Assembly: GCF_001439805.1 (NCBI RefSeq)
Contig: NZ_JYLK01000005.1
Span: 124,001 to 188,000 of the forward strand
Source: Pseudomonas trivialis
GTDB lineage: Bacteria; Pseudomonadota; Gammaproteobacteria; Pseudomonadales; Pseudomonadaceae
Reading direction: 5' to 3'
DNA: 64,000 bases
Shown: one piece after another, positions 37,527-46,986 of the stretch
Layout: each line of letters starts with the position of its first letter
How positions within the stretch are numbered: the stretch's first letter is position 1
Translations under genes and position numbers: made by a program
Notes under the pieces: generated by a model
Told to the model about the DNA's origin: nothing
What the model saw: the letters and a program-made list of their open reading frames with translations, nothing else
Database searches by the model: none

Positions 37527-38728
37527 CGCAACATATCCAGGGCCTGATCCAGCGCCGCGAAGAATCGCTCCAGGTCATCCGAGTCGTTGTACAGCGCCAG
37601 CGACACGCGGATCGCCCCGGGCAATTGCATGGCCTTGAGCAACGGCATCGCACAATGGTGACCGGCACGGATGGCAATGCCCTGTTCGGTCAGCAGGTGA
37701 GCCAGGTCGGCATTGTGCACGCCCTCGACCACGAAGCTGACCAGCGCGGCCTGTGGCGTGCCCAAAACGCGCACGCCGTTGCGCGCGTTCAGGCCGCGCA
37801 GCAGGTAGTCATGCAGGGCCGCTTCATGGGCCATGACGGCTTGCGGGTCCAGTGAACTCAGGTAATCCAGGCTGGCGCCCAGGCCGATCACGCCGGCAAT
37901 CGGCGGCGTGCCGGCCTCGAAACCCAGTGGCGCGGGGCGAAAGCTCGCCGCGTGGTAGCCGGCTTGCTGCACCATCTCGCCACCGAACTGCCAGTGACGC
38001 AGGTGATGCAGGGCTTCGTTGCGACCGAACAGCACGCCGACGCCGTCCGGGCCGTAGAGCTTGTGGCTGGAAAACACATAGAAGTCGCAGCCCAGGGTTT
38101 GCACGTCGTGGCGACCATGCACGATGCCCTGGGCGCCGTCGACCACGCTCAGGGCACCTTGCGCGCGGGCCAGTGCCAGCAAGCGTTGCAGAGGCTGCCA
38201 GGTGCCGAGCACATTGGACAACTGGCTCACCGCCAGCAGCCGCGTACGCGGGCCGATCAGGTCGGCGGCGGCGTCGAGGTCAATCACACCGGCTGCATCG
38301 AGTGGCAATACCACCAGTTTCAGCGCGCGGCGTTTGGCCAACTGCTGCCACGGTAAAAGGTTGGCGTGATGCTCCAGGGCGCTGATGACCAGCTCATCGC
38401 CCGCATTGAATAAATGGTCAAGGCCATACGCCAACAGATTCAGTGCCGAGGTGGCGCCGTGGGTGAACACGATTTGCCCGCTGTCGCCCGCGCTGAGCCA
38501 CTGCGCGACTTTCACCCGGCTGTCTTCGAACGCCTGGGTGGCATGGGCCCCCGGCAGATGCTGGGCACGGTGCACATTGGCGGCGCCATTGGCGTAGTAA
38601 TGGCTGATCGCATCCAGCAAGGCCTGAGGTTTTTGGGTGGTGGCGGCGTTGTCCAGGTAGGTCTGGTCCTGCCGTTGCAGGGTGGCAATGGCCGGGAAAT
38701 CGGCGCGCCAGGGGGAGGGCACAAGCAT
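37523..38728 (-). CDS. csdA: CsdA-type cysteine desulfurase
   Basis: A PLP enzyme turning cysteine into alanine and enzyme-bound persulfide. ATG 38728 gives 401 aa; a TTG at 38737 adds three residues. No clear Shine-Dalgarno marks either start. Signatures are YLDNAATTQKP, the PLP-lysine in SSHKLYGPDG, and the active-site cysteine in RAGHHCAMPLL. This is group II (SufS/CsdA-like). Coupled with csdE, and near tcdA, it fits the E. coli csdA-csdE-tcdA set. Confidence 0.9.
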   Translation of the reverse strand: MLVPSPWRADFPAIATLQRQDQTYLDNAATTQKPQALLDAISHYYANGAANVHRAQHLPGAHATQAFEDSRVKVAQWLSAGDSGQIVFTHGATSALNLLAYGLDHLFNAGDELVISALEHHANLLPWQQLAKRRALKLVVLPLDAAGVIDLDAAADLIGPRTRLLAVSQLSNVLGTWQPLQRLLALARAQGALSVVDGAQGIVHGRHDVQTLGCDFYVFSSHKLYGPDGVGVLFGRNEALHHLRHWQFGGEMVQQAGYHAASFRPAPLGFEAGTPPIAGVIGLGASLDYLSSLDPQAVMAHEAALHDYLLRGLNARNGVRVLGTPQAALVSFVVEGVHNADLAHLLTEQGIAIRAGHHCAMPLLKAMQLPGAIRVSLALYNDSDDLERFFAALDQALDMLR

Positions 38729-38797
38729 GGTGGTCAAGACTCGTATAAGCGAACCGCACCCCGAGGGCGCGGCTCGCCAGTGGCATCGAGTGGCTGC

Positions 38798-39832
38798 TTA
38801 GTTGTGAGCGTGCAGCGCTTCGTTCAGTTCGATGGCCGATTTGTGGGTTTTGCACTCCACGGCACCGGTCTCGGAATTACGACGGAACAGCAGGTCAGGC
38901 TGGCCGGCCAGTTCGCGCGCCTTGACCACCTTGACCAGTTGGTTCTGCTCGTCCAGCAGCGCCACCTTGGTGCCGGCGGTCACGTACAGGCCCGACTCCA
39001 CGGTGTTGCGGTCGCCCAACGGGATACCGATACCGGCGTTGGCGCCGATCAGGCAGCCTTCACCGACCTTGATCACGATGTTGCCGCCGCCCGACAGGGT
39101 GCCCATGGTGGAGCAACCGCCGCCCAGGTCCGAGCCCTTGCCGACGAACACGCCCGCCGAGACACGGCCTTCGATCATGCCTGGGCCTTCGGTGCCGGCA
39201 TTGAAGTTGACGAAGCCTTCGTGCATCACCGTGGTGCCTTCGCCTACATACGCACCCAGACGGATACGCGCGGCGTCGGCGATACGCACGCCAGCCGGGA
39301 CCACGTAATCGGTCATTTTCGGGAACTTGTCCACCGAGAACACTTCCAGCAGATCGCCACGCAGGCGCGCTTCCAGTTGGCGCTCGGCCAGTTCATTGAT
39401 GTCGATCGCGCCCTGGCTGGTCCACGCCACGTTCGGCAACTGCGGGAACACGCCGGCCAGGCTCAGGCCATGGGGCTTGACCAGGCGGTGGGACAGCAGG
39501 TGCAGCTTGAGGTAGGCCTCAGGCGTGGACGTGAGTGCAGCGTCTTCGGCCAGCAGGGTGGCGACCAGCGGCGTGTGGCTCTCGGCCAGGCGGCTGAGCA
39601 GCGCGGCCTGGGCCGTGTCGACGCCTTTAAGCGCGTCGGCCAGTTGCAGGGCCTGGGACACGGTGAAGGTGATGGCCTGGTTGCCGTCGGTGTAACCGAG
39701 GATCGGCGCGATGGCCGCGACGATTTCAGCCGATGGGTTGAGCAGGGGTTGTGCGTAAAACACTTCCAGCCAGGCACCCTGGCGGTTCTGAGTGCCAACG
39801 CCGAAGCCCAGGCTGAACAGGGAATGGGACAT
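38798..39832 (-). CDS. dapD: Tetrahydrodipicolinate N-succinyltransferase
   Basis: DapD succinylates tetrahydrodipicolinate, the committed step of the succinylase route to DAP. ATG 39832 (MSHSLFSLGFG) gives 344 aa, the Pseudomonas form, longer than the enteric 274-aa type. The left-handed beta-helix (about 170-300) shows hexapeptide-like repeats (ARIRLGAYVGEGTTVMHEGFVN, GKGSDLGGG, CLIGANAGIGIPLGD). Upstream in-frame residues to 39904 belong to the short gap after the ArsC-like gene. Confidence 0.94.
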   Translation of the reverse strand: MSHSLFSLGFGVGTQNRQGAWLEVFYAQPLLNPSAEIVAAIAPILGYTDGNQAITFTVSQALQLADALKGVDTAQAALLSRLAESHTPLVATLLAEDAALTSTPEAYLKLHLLSHRLVKPHGLSLAGVFPQLPNVAWTSQGAIDINELAERQLEARLRGDLLEVFSVDKFPKMTDYVVPAGVRIADAARIRLGAYVGEGTTVMHEGFVNFNAGTEGPGMIEGRVSAGVFVGKGSDLGGGCSTMGTLSGGGNIVIKVGEGCLIGANAGIGIPLGDRNTVESGLYVTAGTKVALLDEQNQLVKVVKARELAGQPDLLFRRNSETGAVECKTHKSAIELNEALHAHN

Positions 39833-39863
39833 GCTGTTACCTCTACAAAGATGGAAGGCTGGC

Positions 39864-40226
39864 CTACTTGAGGGCCGCCGAATAACTTTCTGGCTTGAAG
39901 CCAATCAGGGTTCTGTCGCCGAGATCGAGCACCGGGCGCTTGATCATCGAGGGGTGTGCGAGCATCAATTCAATGGCTTTCGACTGATCGAGATCGGCTT
40001 TGCGTTCGTCTTCGAGTTTGCGAAAGGTGGTGCCCGCACGGTTCAACACCACTTGCCAACCGTGCTCATCGCACCATTGGGTCAAATGTTCGCGGTCGAT
40101 ACCGGCCGTTTTGTAATCGTGGAACTGATAGGCGACGCCGTGCTCGTCGAGCCAGGTGCGCGCCTTTTTCATGGTGTCGCAGGCTTTGATGCCGAAAAGG
40201 TGCAACGTTTTGCTTGAATCGGTCAA
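39864..40226 (-). CDS. ArsC/YffB-family thioredoxin-fold protein
   Basis: A 120-aa protein of the ArsC/Spx/YffB family. The N-terminal LFGIKACDTMKKARTWLDEHG has a single cysteine in place of CxxC, as in YffB. Later the family's FRKL, SMIKRPVLD and the GF(K/S)P-like tail appear. YffB-type members are not proven arsenate reductases, so that activity is not claimed. It lies 31 bases before dapD on the same strand, the usual Pseudomonas order. Confidence 0.88.
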   Translation of the reverse strand: MTDSSKTLHLFGIKACDTMKKARTWLDEHGVAYQFHDYKTAGIDREHLTQWCDEHGWQVVLNRAGTTFRKLEDERKADLDQSKAIELMLAHPSMIKRPVLDLGDRTLIGFKPESYSAALK

Positions 40227-40411
40227 GGAACTGCCCCCTTTTGGACTAATGAAACCGAAGGATCGCGGATTATGCCATGCCCAGCGGATTTGGGTGCTGT
40301 AGGACTTTTGTGCACGAGCCTGGGCAGCATAGGCGGCTAATATGGCACTTCAACGGCCAATTGTTGCCTGATGTGTGTCATTGCAAGTCGATTGTCCGGG
40401 AACCCCGCTTT

Positions 40412-42061
40412 ATGCAAACCGCTTACACCGTGCTTATCCTGCTGATGCTGGTCAGCGTTTCGCGTCTGGTCGGACGGATCATCCCCCTGCCATTACCCCT
40501 GGTGCAGATCGCCGCCGGGGCCTTGCTGGCCTGGCCGACGCTGGGCCTGCATGTGGCGCTGGACCCGGAGCTGTTCCTGTTTCTGTTTCTGCCGCCGCTG
40601 TTGTTCTCCGATGGCTGGCGCATGCCCAAGCGCGAGTTGTGGCGCTTGCGCGGACCGATTCTGACGCTGGCCGTGGGGCTGGTGCTGTTCACGGTGGTGG
40701 GCGCGGGCTATTTCATTCATTGGCTGTTGCCCGCAATCCCGCTCCCTGCGGCCTTCGCGCTGGCGGCGGTGTTATCACCGACGGATGCGGTTGCCGTGTC
40801 GGCCATTTCCCAGAATCGTTTGCCCAAGCCGCTTATGCACATGCTGCAGGGCGAGGCGTTGATGAATGACGCGTCAGGTCTGGTGACCTTCAAGTTCGCC
40901 CTGGCGGCGGCGCTGACGGGGGTGTTTTCCCTCGCGGACGCCAGCCTGACGTTTGTGTTGGTGGCGGTGGGCGGCCTGGCAGTGGGAGTGGCATTGAGCT
41001 GGCTGGTCGGCCGCCTGCGTGCCTGGATGATCGCGCGCGGCTGGGACGATCCGGCCACTCACGTGGTGTTCATGCTGCTGCTGCCGTTTGCCGCGTATGT
41101 AGTGGCCGAGCGCTTGGGCGCGTCAGGCATCCTCTCGGCGGTGGCGGCGGGCATGATGCAAAGCTGGCTCGATCTGCTGCCGCGTCAGACCAGCACGCGT
41201 CTGCTCAATCGCAGCGTCTGGTCGCTGCTGGAGTTCGCGTTCAACGGCCTGATTTTTCTACTGCTGGGCCTGCAACTGCCGGACATCATCAAGGCCGTGG
41301 TCAGCCATGAGCCGACGGTATGGCCCACCCTGTTTTATCGCTGCCTGGACGTGGTTGTGATTTTCCTGGTGCTGGTGGTGTTGCGCTTTATCTGGGTGCA
41401 GAGCATCTGGCGCCTGTCAGTCTTGCTCCGACGTCTACGTGGGAAAGGTGAGCTGACCCAGGTGCCGACCGCGCGTTCGTGCTGGCTGTTGACCTTTGGC
41501 GGAGTGCGTGGCGCCGTGACCCTGGCTGGCGTCATGTCGGTGCCTTTGCTGCTGGCGCCGGGGCAGAATTTTCCCGAGCGCGACCTGCTGATCTTCATCG
41601 CGGCCGGGGTGATTCTGTTGTCGCTGGTGGCGGCCTGTATCGCCTTGCCCCTGCTGTTGCGCGGCCTTGAAAAAAGCCCGGATGAAAAGCGCCAGAACGA
41701 AGTGCGCGAGGTCTGGAGGAAAACCGCGGAAGCCGCGATCCATGCCCTGGAAGCCGAGGAGCCCGCCGAAGCGGACCCTGCGGATGCGGCCAAGGCGGCC
41801 CTGGCGACCGAGCTGAGAGCGCGGTTGATGTCGGAGTATCGCCATCAGTTGGAGGTGTTCAATGACTCCGCCGAAGCCCAGGCTCTGGCGCAGCAGATGG
41901 ACCAGCTTGAGCGCAAGCTGCGGCTCAAGGCCCTGCGTGCGCAACGCCTTGAGCTCTACAGCCTGAGCCGTCATCACCAGATTGGAGATGACGTGTTAAG
42001 GGAGGTCTTGGCGGAGCTGGACATGAGTGAGGCGAATCTGGGGACGATGAGGCCCGGATAG
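40412..42061 (+). CDS. CPA1-family Na+/H+ antiporter
   Basis: A 549-aa inner-membrane antiporter. ATG 40412 (MQTAYTVLILLML) is chosen because the longer frame to 40277 has no membrane-protein character. About 11-12 helices span residues 1-425, with the ion-site ALAAVLSPTDAVAVSAI and EALMNDASGLVTFKFAL regions and a conserved FGGVRGAVTLA. A charged cytoplasmic tail of about 115 residues, helical and rich in Ala, Glu and Arg, follows. This fits NhaP/YjcE types. The stop is nine bases from the converging protease gene. Confidence 0.9.
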   Translation: MQTAYTVLILLMLVSVSRLVGRIIPLPLPLVQIAAGALLAWPTLGLHVALDPELFLFLFLPPLLFSDGWRMPKRELWRLRGPILTLAVGLVLFTVVGAGYFIHWLLPAIPLPAAFALAAVLSPTDAVAVSAISQNRLPKPLMHMLQGEALMNDASGLVTFKFALAAALTGVFSLADASLTFVLVAVGGLAVGVALSWLVGRLRAWMIARGWDDPATHVVFMLLLPFAAYVVAERLGASGILSAVAAGMMQSWLDLLPRQTSTRLLNRSVWSLLEFAFNGLIFLLLGLQLPDIIKAVVSHEPTVWPTLFYRCLDVVVIFLVLVVLRFIWVQSIWRLSVLLRRLRGKGELTQVPTARSCWLLTFGGVRGAVTLAGVMSVPLLLAPGQNFPERDLLIFIAAGVILLSLVAACIALPLLLRGLEKSPDEKRQNEVREVWRKTAEAAIHALEAEEPAEADPADAAKAALATELRARLMSEYRHQLEVFNDSAEAQALAQQMDQLERKLRLKALRAQRLELYSLSRHHQIGDDVLREVLAELDMSEANLGTMRPG

Positions 42062-42070
42062 CTGCACTGT

Positions 42071-42814
42071 TTACGGGTTGGCGCTTGAATCGGCGTCGCC
42101 GCCCTTAAACCGCCTGGGCGTATAAAGTGTGCGAATAATGGTCTGGTCCCCTTTGGATAAAGAGTAGTTTTGCGGCACTTCCTGTCCATCGATGGTTTCG
42201 TCGGCATACGTAGCGTAGTGCATGATAGAGCGGGTGTCGTAGGGGGTTTGAAGTACATTGGGGCCGGTATAAGTGCTAAATATATGAAGATCAATCATGT
42301 CTTTATCCCAGCCTTGACTTTCATTTATGGACCTATAGACGTAGTCCTTGTCCCAGTTGATCGTGTTGGCCGGGTGCTGGTGTTCATGTTCCATTCCCAG
42401 GGCATGTCCGATTTCATGCAGGGCCGTCGCGCGGAACACTGCCGAGTCGTCATTCCTGTCCAGGTGCATCGTCGGCTCGTCCAACGGCATGTCTTTCGCA
42501 TCGATTCCTACAACCGACCAACTGCCCTGGAAGCCCTCGTCATCGGTGATTCTAATATCGCCGTCCTTGCCATCGACAACGTTGAAGCGCAGCGCGGGGG
42601 TGTGATGAGCCCATTCCCTGAGTGCGTCGATTACCAGCGCTTTACTTCTGTTATCTCTCAGGTCCAATGCGATATTAACAATGCCGTCCGGCCACCTTTT
42701 ACTGGTGTCCGCAATCCCTCTTTTGGTTCGAGAGACAGGGTTGGAAGCCGAAGTTTCTCCCGGCATGTCAGATGGGCGAGGAATAAAGGTCGATACGTGA
42801 ATGGGGGAACTCAT
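42071..42814 (-). CDS. Astacin-like zinc metalloprotease, candidate type III effector
   Basis: A 247-aa protein with the astacin-type zinc site HEIGHALGMEHEH (His133, Glu134, His137, His143) and Met-turn SIMHY (196-200) followed by a tyrosine. Astacins are normally secreted with a signal and propeptide; here neither is visible. The first 50 residues hold eight Ser, position 4 is Pro, 5 is Ile, and the first acidic residue is Asp16, all typical of Pseudomonas type III effectors. The minus strand carries GGAACC-N16-CCACTAC 28 bases before the ATG. Base composition looks lower in GC than the neighbours, and the gene interrupts the usual antiporter-dapC order, so it is probably acquired. A matrixin-like member is the alternative family. 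Confidence 0.82.
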   Translation of the reverse strand: MSSPIHVSTFIPRPSDMPGETSASNPVSRTKRGIADTSKRWPDGIVNIALDLRDNRSKALVIDALREWAHHTPALRFNVVDGKDGDIRITDDEGFQGSWSVVGIDAKDMPLDEPTMHLDRNDDSAVFRATALHEIGHALGMEHEHQHPANTINWDKDYVYRSINESQGWDKDMIDLHIFSTYTGPNVLQTPYDTRSIMHYATYADETIDGQEVPQNYSLSKGDQTIIRTLYTPRRFKGGDADSSANP

Positions 42815-42842
42815 GCTTTCTACTCTCGGAATAAGGTACCGA

Positions 42843-42871
42843 GTAGTGGAGAGCAGGATTTAATTGGTTCC
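42843..42871 (-). promoter_or_regulatory. hrp-like box for the astacin-like gene
   Basis: On the minus strand GGAACC (42871-42866), 16 bases, CCACTAC (42849-42843). It matches GGAACC-N16-CCACNNA except for the last base (C for A). The gap from its end to ATG 42814 is 28 bases. Confidence 0.7.
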
Positions 42872-42921
42872 CTGAGCAAATTGAAACCGCACTGCGTTGC
42901 ACAGTGCGGGATTTGAACGAA

Positions 42922-44121
42922 TTAGCGGGCGCGCTGAACGAAGTCGCGAATCCGCTCCGCCGCTTCCACGCACTCGGCCAGCGGCGCAACCAGCGCCAGG
43001 CGTACGCGGCCGGCGCCAGGGTTTACGCCGTCCACTTCCCGCGACAGGTATGAGCCCGGCACCACGGTCACATGCTCTTGCACAAATAAGTCGCGGCAGA
43101 ACGCGGCATCGTCACCCTGCACATTCGGCCACAGGTAGAAGCCGCCGTCCGGGTGTTGCACGTCCAGTACCGGCTTGAGGATGGCCAGCACGGCGTCGAA
43201 CTTCTCGCGATACAGGTCACGGTTGGCCTGCACATGGGCTTCATCCTGCCAGGCCGCAATGCTGGCCAGTTGGGTCTGCACCGGCATCGCGCAGCCGTGG
43301 TAGGTGCGGTACAGCAGAAAGGCCTTGAGGATATCGGCGTCGCCCGCCACGAACCCGGAACGCAGGCCCGGCAGGTTGGAGCGCTTGGACAGGCTGTGGA
43401 ACACCACGCAACGCTTGAAATCCTGACGGCCCAGCTCGACGCAGGCGCTGAGCAGACCCGGCGGCGGGGTGTGTTCGTCGAAGTAGAGTTCGCTGTAGCA
43501 CTCGTCGGCGGCGATGACGAAGTCGTACTCGTCGGCCAAGGCGATGAGTTTTTTCAGGGTGTCGACCGGGATGAGTGCGCCGGTTGGGTTGCCGGGGGAG
43601 CACAGGAAGAGGATCTGGCAGCGTTTCCAGATATCCGGTGACACCGCATCGAAATCCGGGTTGAAGCCGTTTTCATCCAGGCACGGCAGGTAATGCGGCT
43701 TGGCTCCGGCGAGGAACGCAGCGCCTTCGTAGATCTGGTAGAACGGGTTCGGGCTGACCACCAGGGCATCGTCGCTGCGATTGACCACGGTCTGGGTAAA
43801 GGCGAACAGCGCCTCGCGGGTGCCGTTGACCGGCAGAATATTACGCGCCGGATCCAGCCAGCCCTTGGGCACAGTGAAGCGACGTTCGCACCAGGCACCG
43901 ATGGCTTCGCGCAGCGCTGGGATGCCCAGGGTGGTTGGGTACACCGCCATCTGGTCGAGGTTGTTGCTCAGTGCCTCGGCGACGAAGGCGGGCGAAGTGT
44001 GCTTGGGTTCGCCGATGGACAGGGCAATCGGACGCTTGTCCGGGTTTGGCGTGACGCTGCCGAGCAGCGCGCGCAGTTTCTCGAATGGATAGGGCTGCAG
44101 CTGGTTCAGGGCGTTGTTCAT
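42922..44121 (-). CDS. dapC: N-succinyldiaminopimelate aminotransferase
   Basis: DapC transfers an amino group from glutamate to N-succinyl-2-amino-6-oxopimelate. ATG 44121 (MNNALNQLQPYPFEKLRALL) gives 399 aa; the upstream extension is not conserved-looking. It is a class I/II fold-type I PLP enzyme with NPFYQIYEGAA, CSPGNPTGA, DECYSELYF, and the PLP-lysine in FHSLSKRSNLPGLRSG. It sits next to glnD as in P. aeruginosa. Confidence 0.93.
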   Translation of the reverse strand: MNNALNQLQPYPFEKLRALLGSVTPNPDKRPIALSIGEPKHTSPAFVAEALSNNLDQMAVYPTTLGIPALREAIGAWCERRFTVPKGWLDPARNILPVNGTREALFAFTQTVVNRSDDALVVSPNPFYQIYEGAAFLAGAKPHYLPCLDENGFNPDFDAVSPDIWKRCQILFLCSPGNPTGALIPVDTLKKLIALADEYDFVIAADECYSELYFDEHTPPPGLLSACVELGRQDFKRCVVFHSLSKRSNLPGLRSGFVAGDADILKAFLLYRTYHGCAMPVQTQLASIAAWQDEAHVQANRDLYREKFDAVLAILKPVLDVQHPDGGFYLWPNVQGDDAAFCRDLFVQEHVTVVPGSYLSREVDGVNPGAGRVRLALVAPLAECVEAAERIRDFVQRAR

Positions 44122-44182
44122 TGCAAGTCTCGTCAAATTCAGTTGTCGGCACGCGGTCTGGTTGCCTGGGAACATCCACTGC

Positions 44183-44207
44183 TATCGGGAGCAAGCCCCC
44201 TCCCACA
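44183..44207. repeat. Single REP arm
   Basis: TATCGGGAGCAAGCCCCCTC and following bases match the right arm of the first-class REPIN, between glnD and dapC, without a partner. Confidence 0.75.
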
Positions 44208-44222
44208 TGATCCCGGCATGGC

Positions 44223-46925
44223 TCAAATAGTCAGGCGGGTCAAATCAACGCCGGGCTCCTGAGTCACGCTCAATTGCTGCACGATCGCCGCCTGCAGGCG
44301 CAGGCACAGTTCCGGATCGGACAGCGGCTGGTTGTCGGCGTCGGTAATAAAGAACACGTCTTCCACGCGCTCGCCGAGCGTTGCGATCTTGGCATTTTGC
44401 AGTGACAGATCGAATTCCAGAAAAATTCCGCCGATGCGCGCCAGCAGGCCGGGGCGGTCGGGCGCGCTGAGTTCCAGCACGGTGACCGGGCGCTGGGCAT
44501 CGTTGGAGATGGTGACCTGGGGCGCAAAGGCAAAATGCTTGAGCTGGCGCGGCACCCGGCGCTGGATGATGGTCGGGTAATCGTCCGGGTTGCGCAGGGC
44601 GTCGGTCAGGCCATCGCGGATCTTCTTCACCCGCGCCGGGTTGTCACCGATGGACTCGCCTTCGGTGTCGAGCACGATGTAGGTGTCGAGGGTGAACTGG
44701 CTGCTGGAGGTGATCACCCGGGCGTCATGGATGTTCAGGTTGAGCTGGTCCATGGCCGCCACGGTTACCGCGAAGAAGTCATGCTGGTCGGGCGCATAGA
44801 TGAAGATCTGCGTGCCGCCCTCGAATTCGCGCTGGGTGGTTTCCTTGATCAGCACCAGCGGGCCGCCATCGGCCGGCTGCTGCAGGATCGCGTCGGTGTG
44901 CCAGGCCACATCGCCGGCGGTGTGGCGCAGGAAGTAATCGTCGCCCAGTTGCGACCACAGTTGCTCGACGTCGTCCGGGTCGTTGCCGCCGCGCACCAGA
45001 ATATCCAGGGCCGCGCTCTGCGTGCGACGGATCTGCTCTTCACGGTCCACCGGGTTTTCCAGGCCGCGGCGCAGGGCGCGCTTGGTCTCGGTGTACAACT
45101 GGCGCAGCAGGCTGGCGCGCCAGGAGTTCCACAGCGTCGGGTTGGTGGCGTTGATGTCGGAGACGGTCAACACGTACAGGTAGTCGAGGTGGGTTTCATC
45201 GCCGACGATCTGCGCGAAGTCGTGGATCACCTGTGGGTCGGACAAGTCCTTGCGCTGGGCGGTGGTCGACATCACCAGGTGGTTCTGCACCAGCCACACG
45301 ATCAGGCGGCTGTCCCACAGCGGCAGCTGGTGGCGCTGGCAGAACGCTTCGGCATCGACCGCGCCGATTTCCGAGTGATCGCCATGCCGGCCCTTGCCGA
45401 TGTCGTGGTACAGGCCGGCGAGGTAGATCAGTTCCGGCTTGGGCAGCTTGGCCATGAGCTTGCTGGCCAGCGGAAATTTCTCCGACACCTGGGTGTACTG
45501 CAACTTGCGCAAATGCTTGATCAGGTTGAGGGTGTGGGCATCGACGGTGTAGATGTGGAACAGGTCGTGCTGCATCTGCCCGACAATAAAGCCGAATTCC
45601 GGCAGGTAGCGCCCGAGGATGCCGTAGCGGTTCATCCGCCGCAGGTTGCGATGGATGCCGATCCGGCACTTGAACAGCTCGATGAACAGGCTGGTGTTGC
45701 GAATGTCGTTACGAAACTCGTCATCGATCAGGTGACGGTTTTCCCGCAGCAGGCGAATCGTGTCGGCGCGCACGCCTTTGATCTCCGGCTGCTGGGCCAT
45801 CAACACAAAGATTTCGAGCATGGCGAACGGGGTGCGGCTGAACACGTTGTCGTTGCGGGCTTCGATGTAGCCGTCGTGCAACTGGAAGCGCGAGTTGATG
45901 GGTTGCGGCGGCGCCTCATCCTCGGGCGCGAGGATCACTTCTTCGAAGTGCTGGATGATCAGGTCGCTGAGCTGGGCAATGCTCATCACCACCCGGTAAT
46001 ACTGCTGCATGAAGCTTTCGATGCTGGTCTTTGCGTCTTCGCCCTCGAAGCCGAGCAGGGTGGCGATGGAGCGCTGGTGGTCGAACAGCAGGCGGTCTTC
46101 CGAGCGCCCGGCGAGCATGTGCAGCGCGTAGCGAACCTTCCACAAAAATTCCTGGGACGACGCCAGCAGCGCGTTTTCGCTCTCGACCAGGAAACCTTCG
46201 CCAGCCAGGGCGCGCAGGTTCAGGGTGCCGTACTGGCGCCGCGCTACCCACAAAATCGTCTGGATATCCCGCAGCCCGCCCGGCGAGCCTTTGACGTTGG
46301 GCTCAAGGTTGTATTCGGTGTCGTTGTACTTGTGGTGCCGGGCTTTCTGCTCGGCGCGCTTGGCCAGGAAGAACTCCTTGCTCGGCCACATGTGCGCGGT
46401 GCTGGTGACTTCCAGCATGCGCTGGCGCAGACGCTCGGGGCCGGCGATGGTGCGGCTTTCCATCAGGTTGGTGATGACCGTCAGGTCGGCTCGGGCCTCT
46501 TCGGCGCATTCGGCCACCGAGCGCACGCTCTGACCGACTTCCAGGCCGATATCCCACAACAGGGTAAGAAAGCGCTCGATGGAATCGCGAAAGATCTCAT
46601 GGTCGTCGCTGTCCAGCAGGATCAGCAGGTCGATGTCGGAGTAGGGATGCAGTTCGCCGCGACCATAGCCGCCGACCGCCACCAGGGCGATGTCCGCCTC
46701 GCGGCTCCAACTGAACTGCTCCCAGGCCTTTTGCAGGAGGTTGTCGACGAACCAGGCGCGGTCTTCGATCAGTCGACGAATGTCCCGGCCGCTGCGAAAG
46801 CGCGCATCAAGCACTTCGCGGGCCTGGCGGATGGCCTTCTTGAACGCGGCGATGGGGCTCGCCTTCAGGGCCAGCTCAGCCTGGAACTGGCCACGGTCGA
46901 AGAGTTCGGGATCCACCTGGGGCAT
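44223..46925 (-). CDS. glnD: GlnD, bifunctional PII uridylyltransferase / uridylyl-removing enzyme
   Basis: GlnD senses glutamine and adds or removes UMP on PII (GlnK/GlnB), setting nitrogen control. The 900-aa protein has the nucleotidyltransferase motif [17 protein letters not shown] (about 88-104), a linker, an HD hydrolase domain ([16 protein letters not shown]) and two C-terminal ACT domains (from about 700 and 810). Length and order are standard. A 61-base gap precedes it after map. Confidence 0.95.
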   Translation of the reverse strand: MPQVDPELFDRGQFQAELALKASPIAAFKKAIRQAREVLDARFRSGRDIRRLIEDRAWFVDNLLQKAWEQFSWSREADIALVAVGGYGRGELHPYSDIDLLILLDSDDHEIFRDSIERFLTLLWDIGLEVGQSVRSVAECAEEARADLTVITNLMESRTIAGPERLRQRMLEVTSTAHMWPSKEFFLAKRAEQKARHHKYNDTEYNLEPNVKGSPGGLRDIQTILWVARRQYGTLNLRALAGEGFLVESENALLASSQEFLWKVRYALHMLAGRSEDRLLFDHQRSIATLLGFEGEDAKTSIESFMQQYYRVVMSIAQLSDLIIQHFEEVILAPEDEAPPQPINSRFQLHDGYIEARNDNVFSRTPFAMLEIFVLMAQQPEIKGVRADTIRLLRENRHLIDDEFRNDIRNTSLFIELFKCRIGIHRNLRRMNRYGILGRYLPEFGFIVGQMQHDLFHIYTVDAHTLNLIKHLRKLQYTQVSEKFPLASKLMAKLPKPELIYLAGLYHDIGKGRHGDHSEIGAVDAEAFCQRHQLPLWDSRLIVWLVQNHLVMSTTAQRKDLSDPQVIHDFAQIVGDETHLDYLYVLTVSDINATNPTLWNSWRASLLRQLYTETKRALRRGLENPVDREEQIRRTQSAALDILVRGGNDPDDVEQLWSQLGDDYFLRHTAGDVAWHTDAILQQPADGGPLVLIKETTQREFEGGTQIFIYAPDQHDFFAVTVAAMDQLNLNIHDARVITSSSQFTLDTYIVLDTEGESIGDNPARVKKIRDGLTDALRNPDDYPTIIQRRVPRQLKHFAFAPQVTISNDAQRPVTVLELSAPDRPGLLARIGGIFLEFDLSLQNAKIATLGERVEDVFFITDADNQPLSDPELCLRLQAAIVQQLSVTQEPGVDLTRLTI

Positions 46926-46986
46926 CGATCGGCTTTCCTTTCTATCTATTTAAGTTGCACGCAACGTGGGAAAACCAGCGCAAGCC

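Noticed and set aside
39864..40226. Arsenate reductase activity for the ArsC-family protein
   Set aside because: YffB-type members share the fold but lack clear arsenic-resistance context; there are no ars genes nearby.
40401..40440. GGAACCCCGCTTTATG upstream of the antiporter as another hrp box
   Set aside because: No CCAC lies 15-16 bases downstream, and GGAACC is too close to the start codon.
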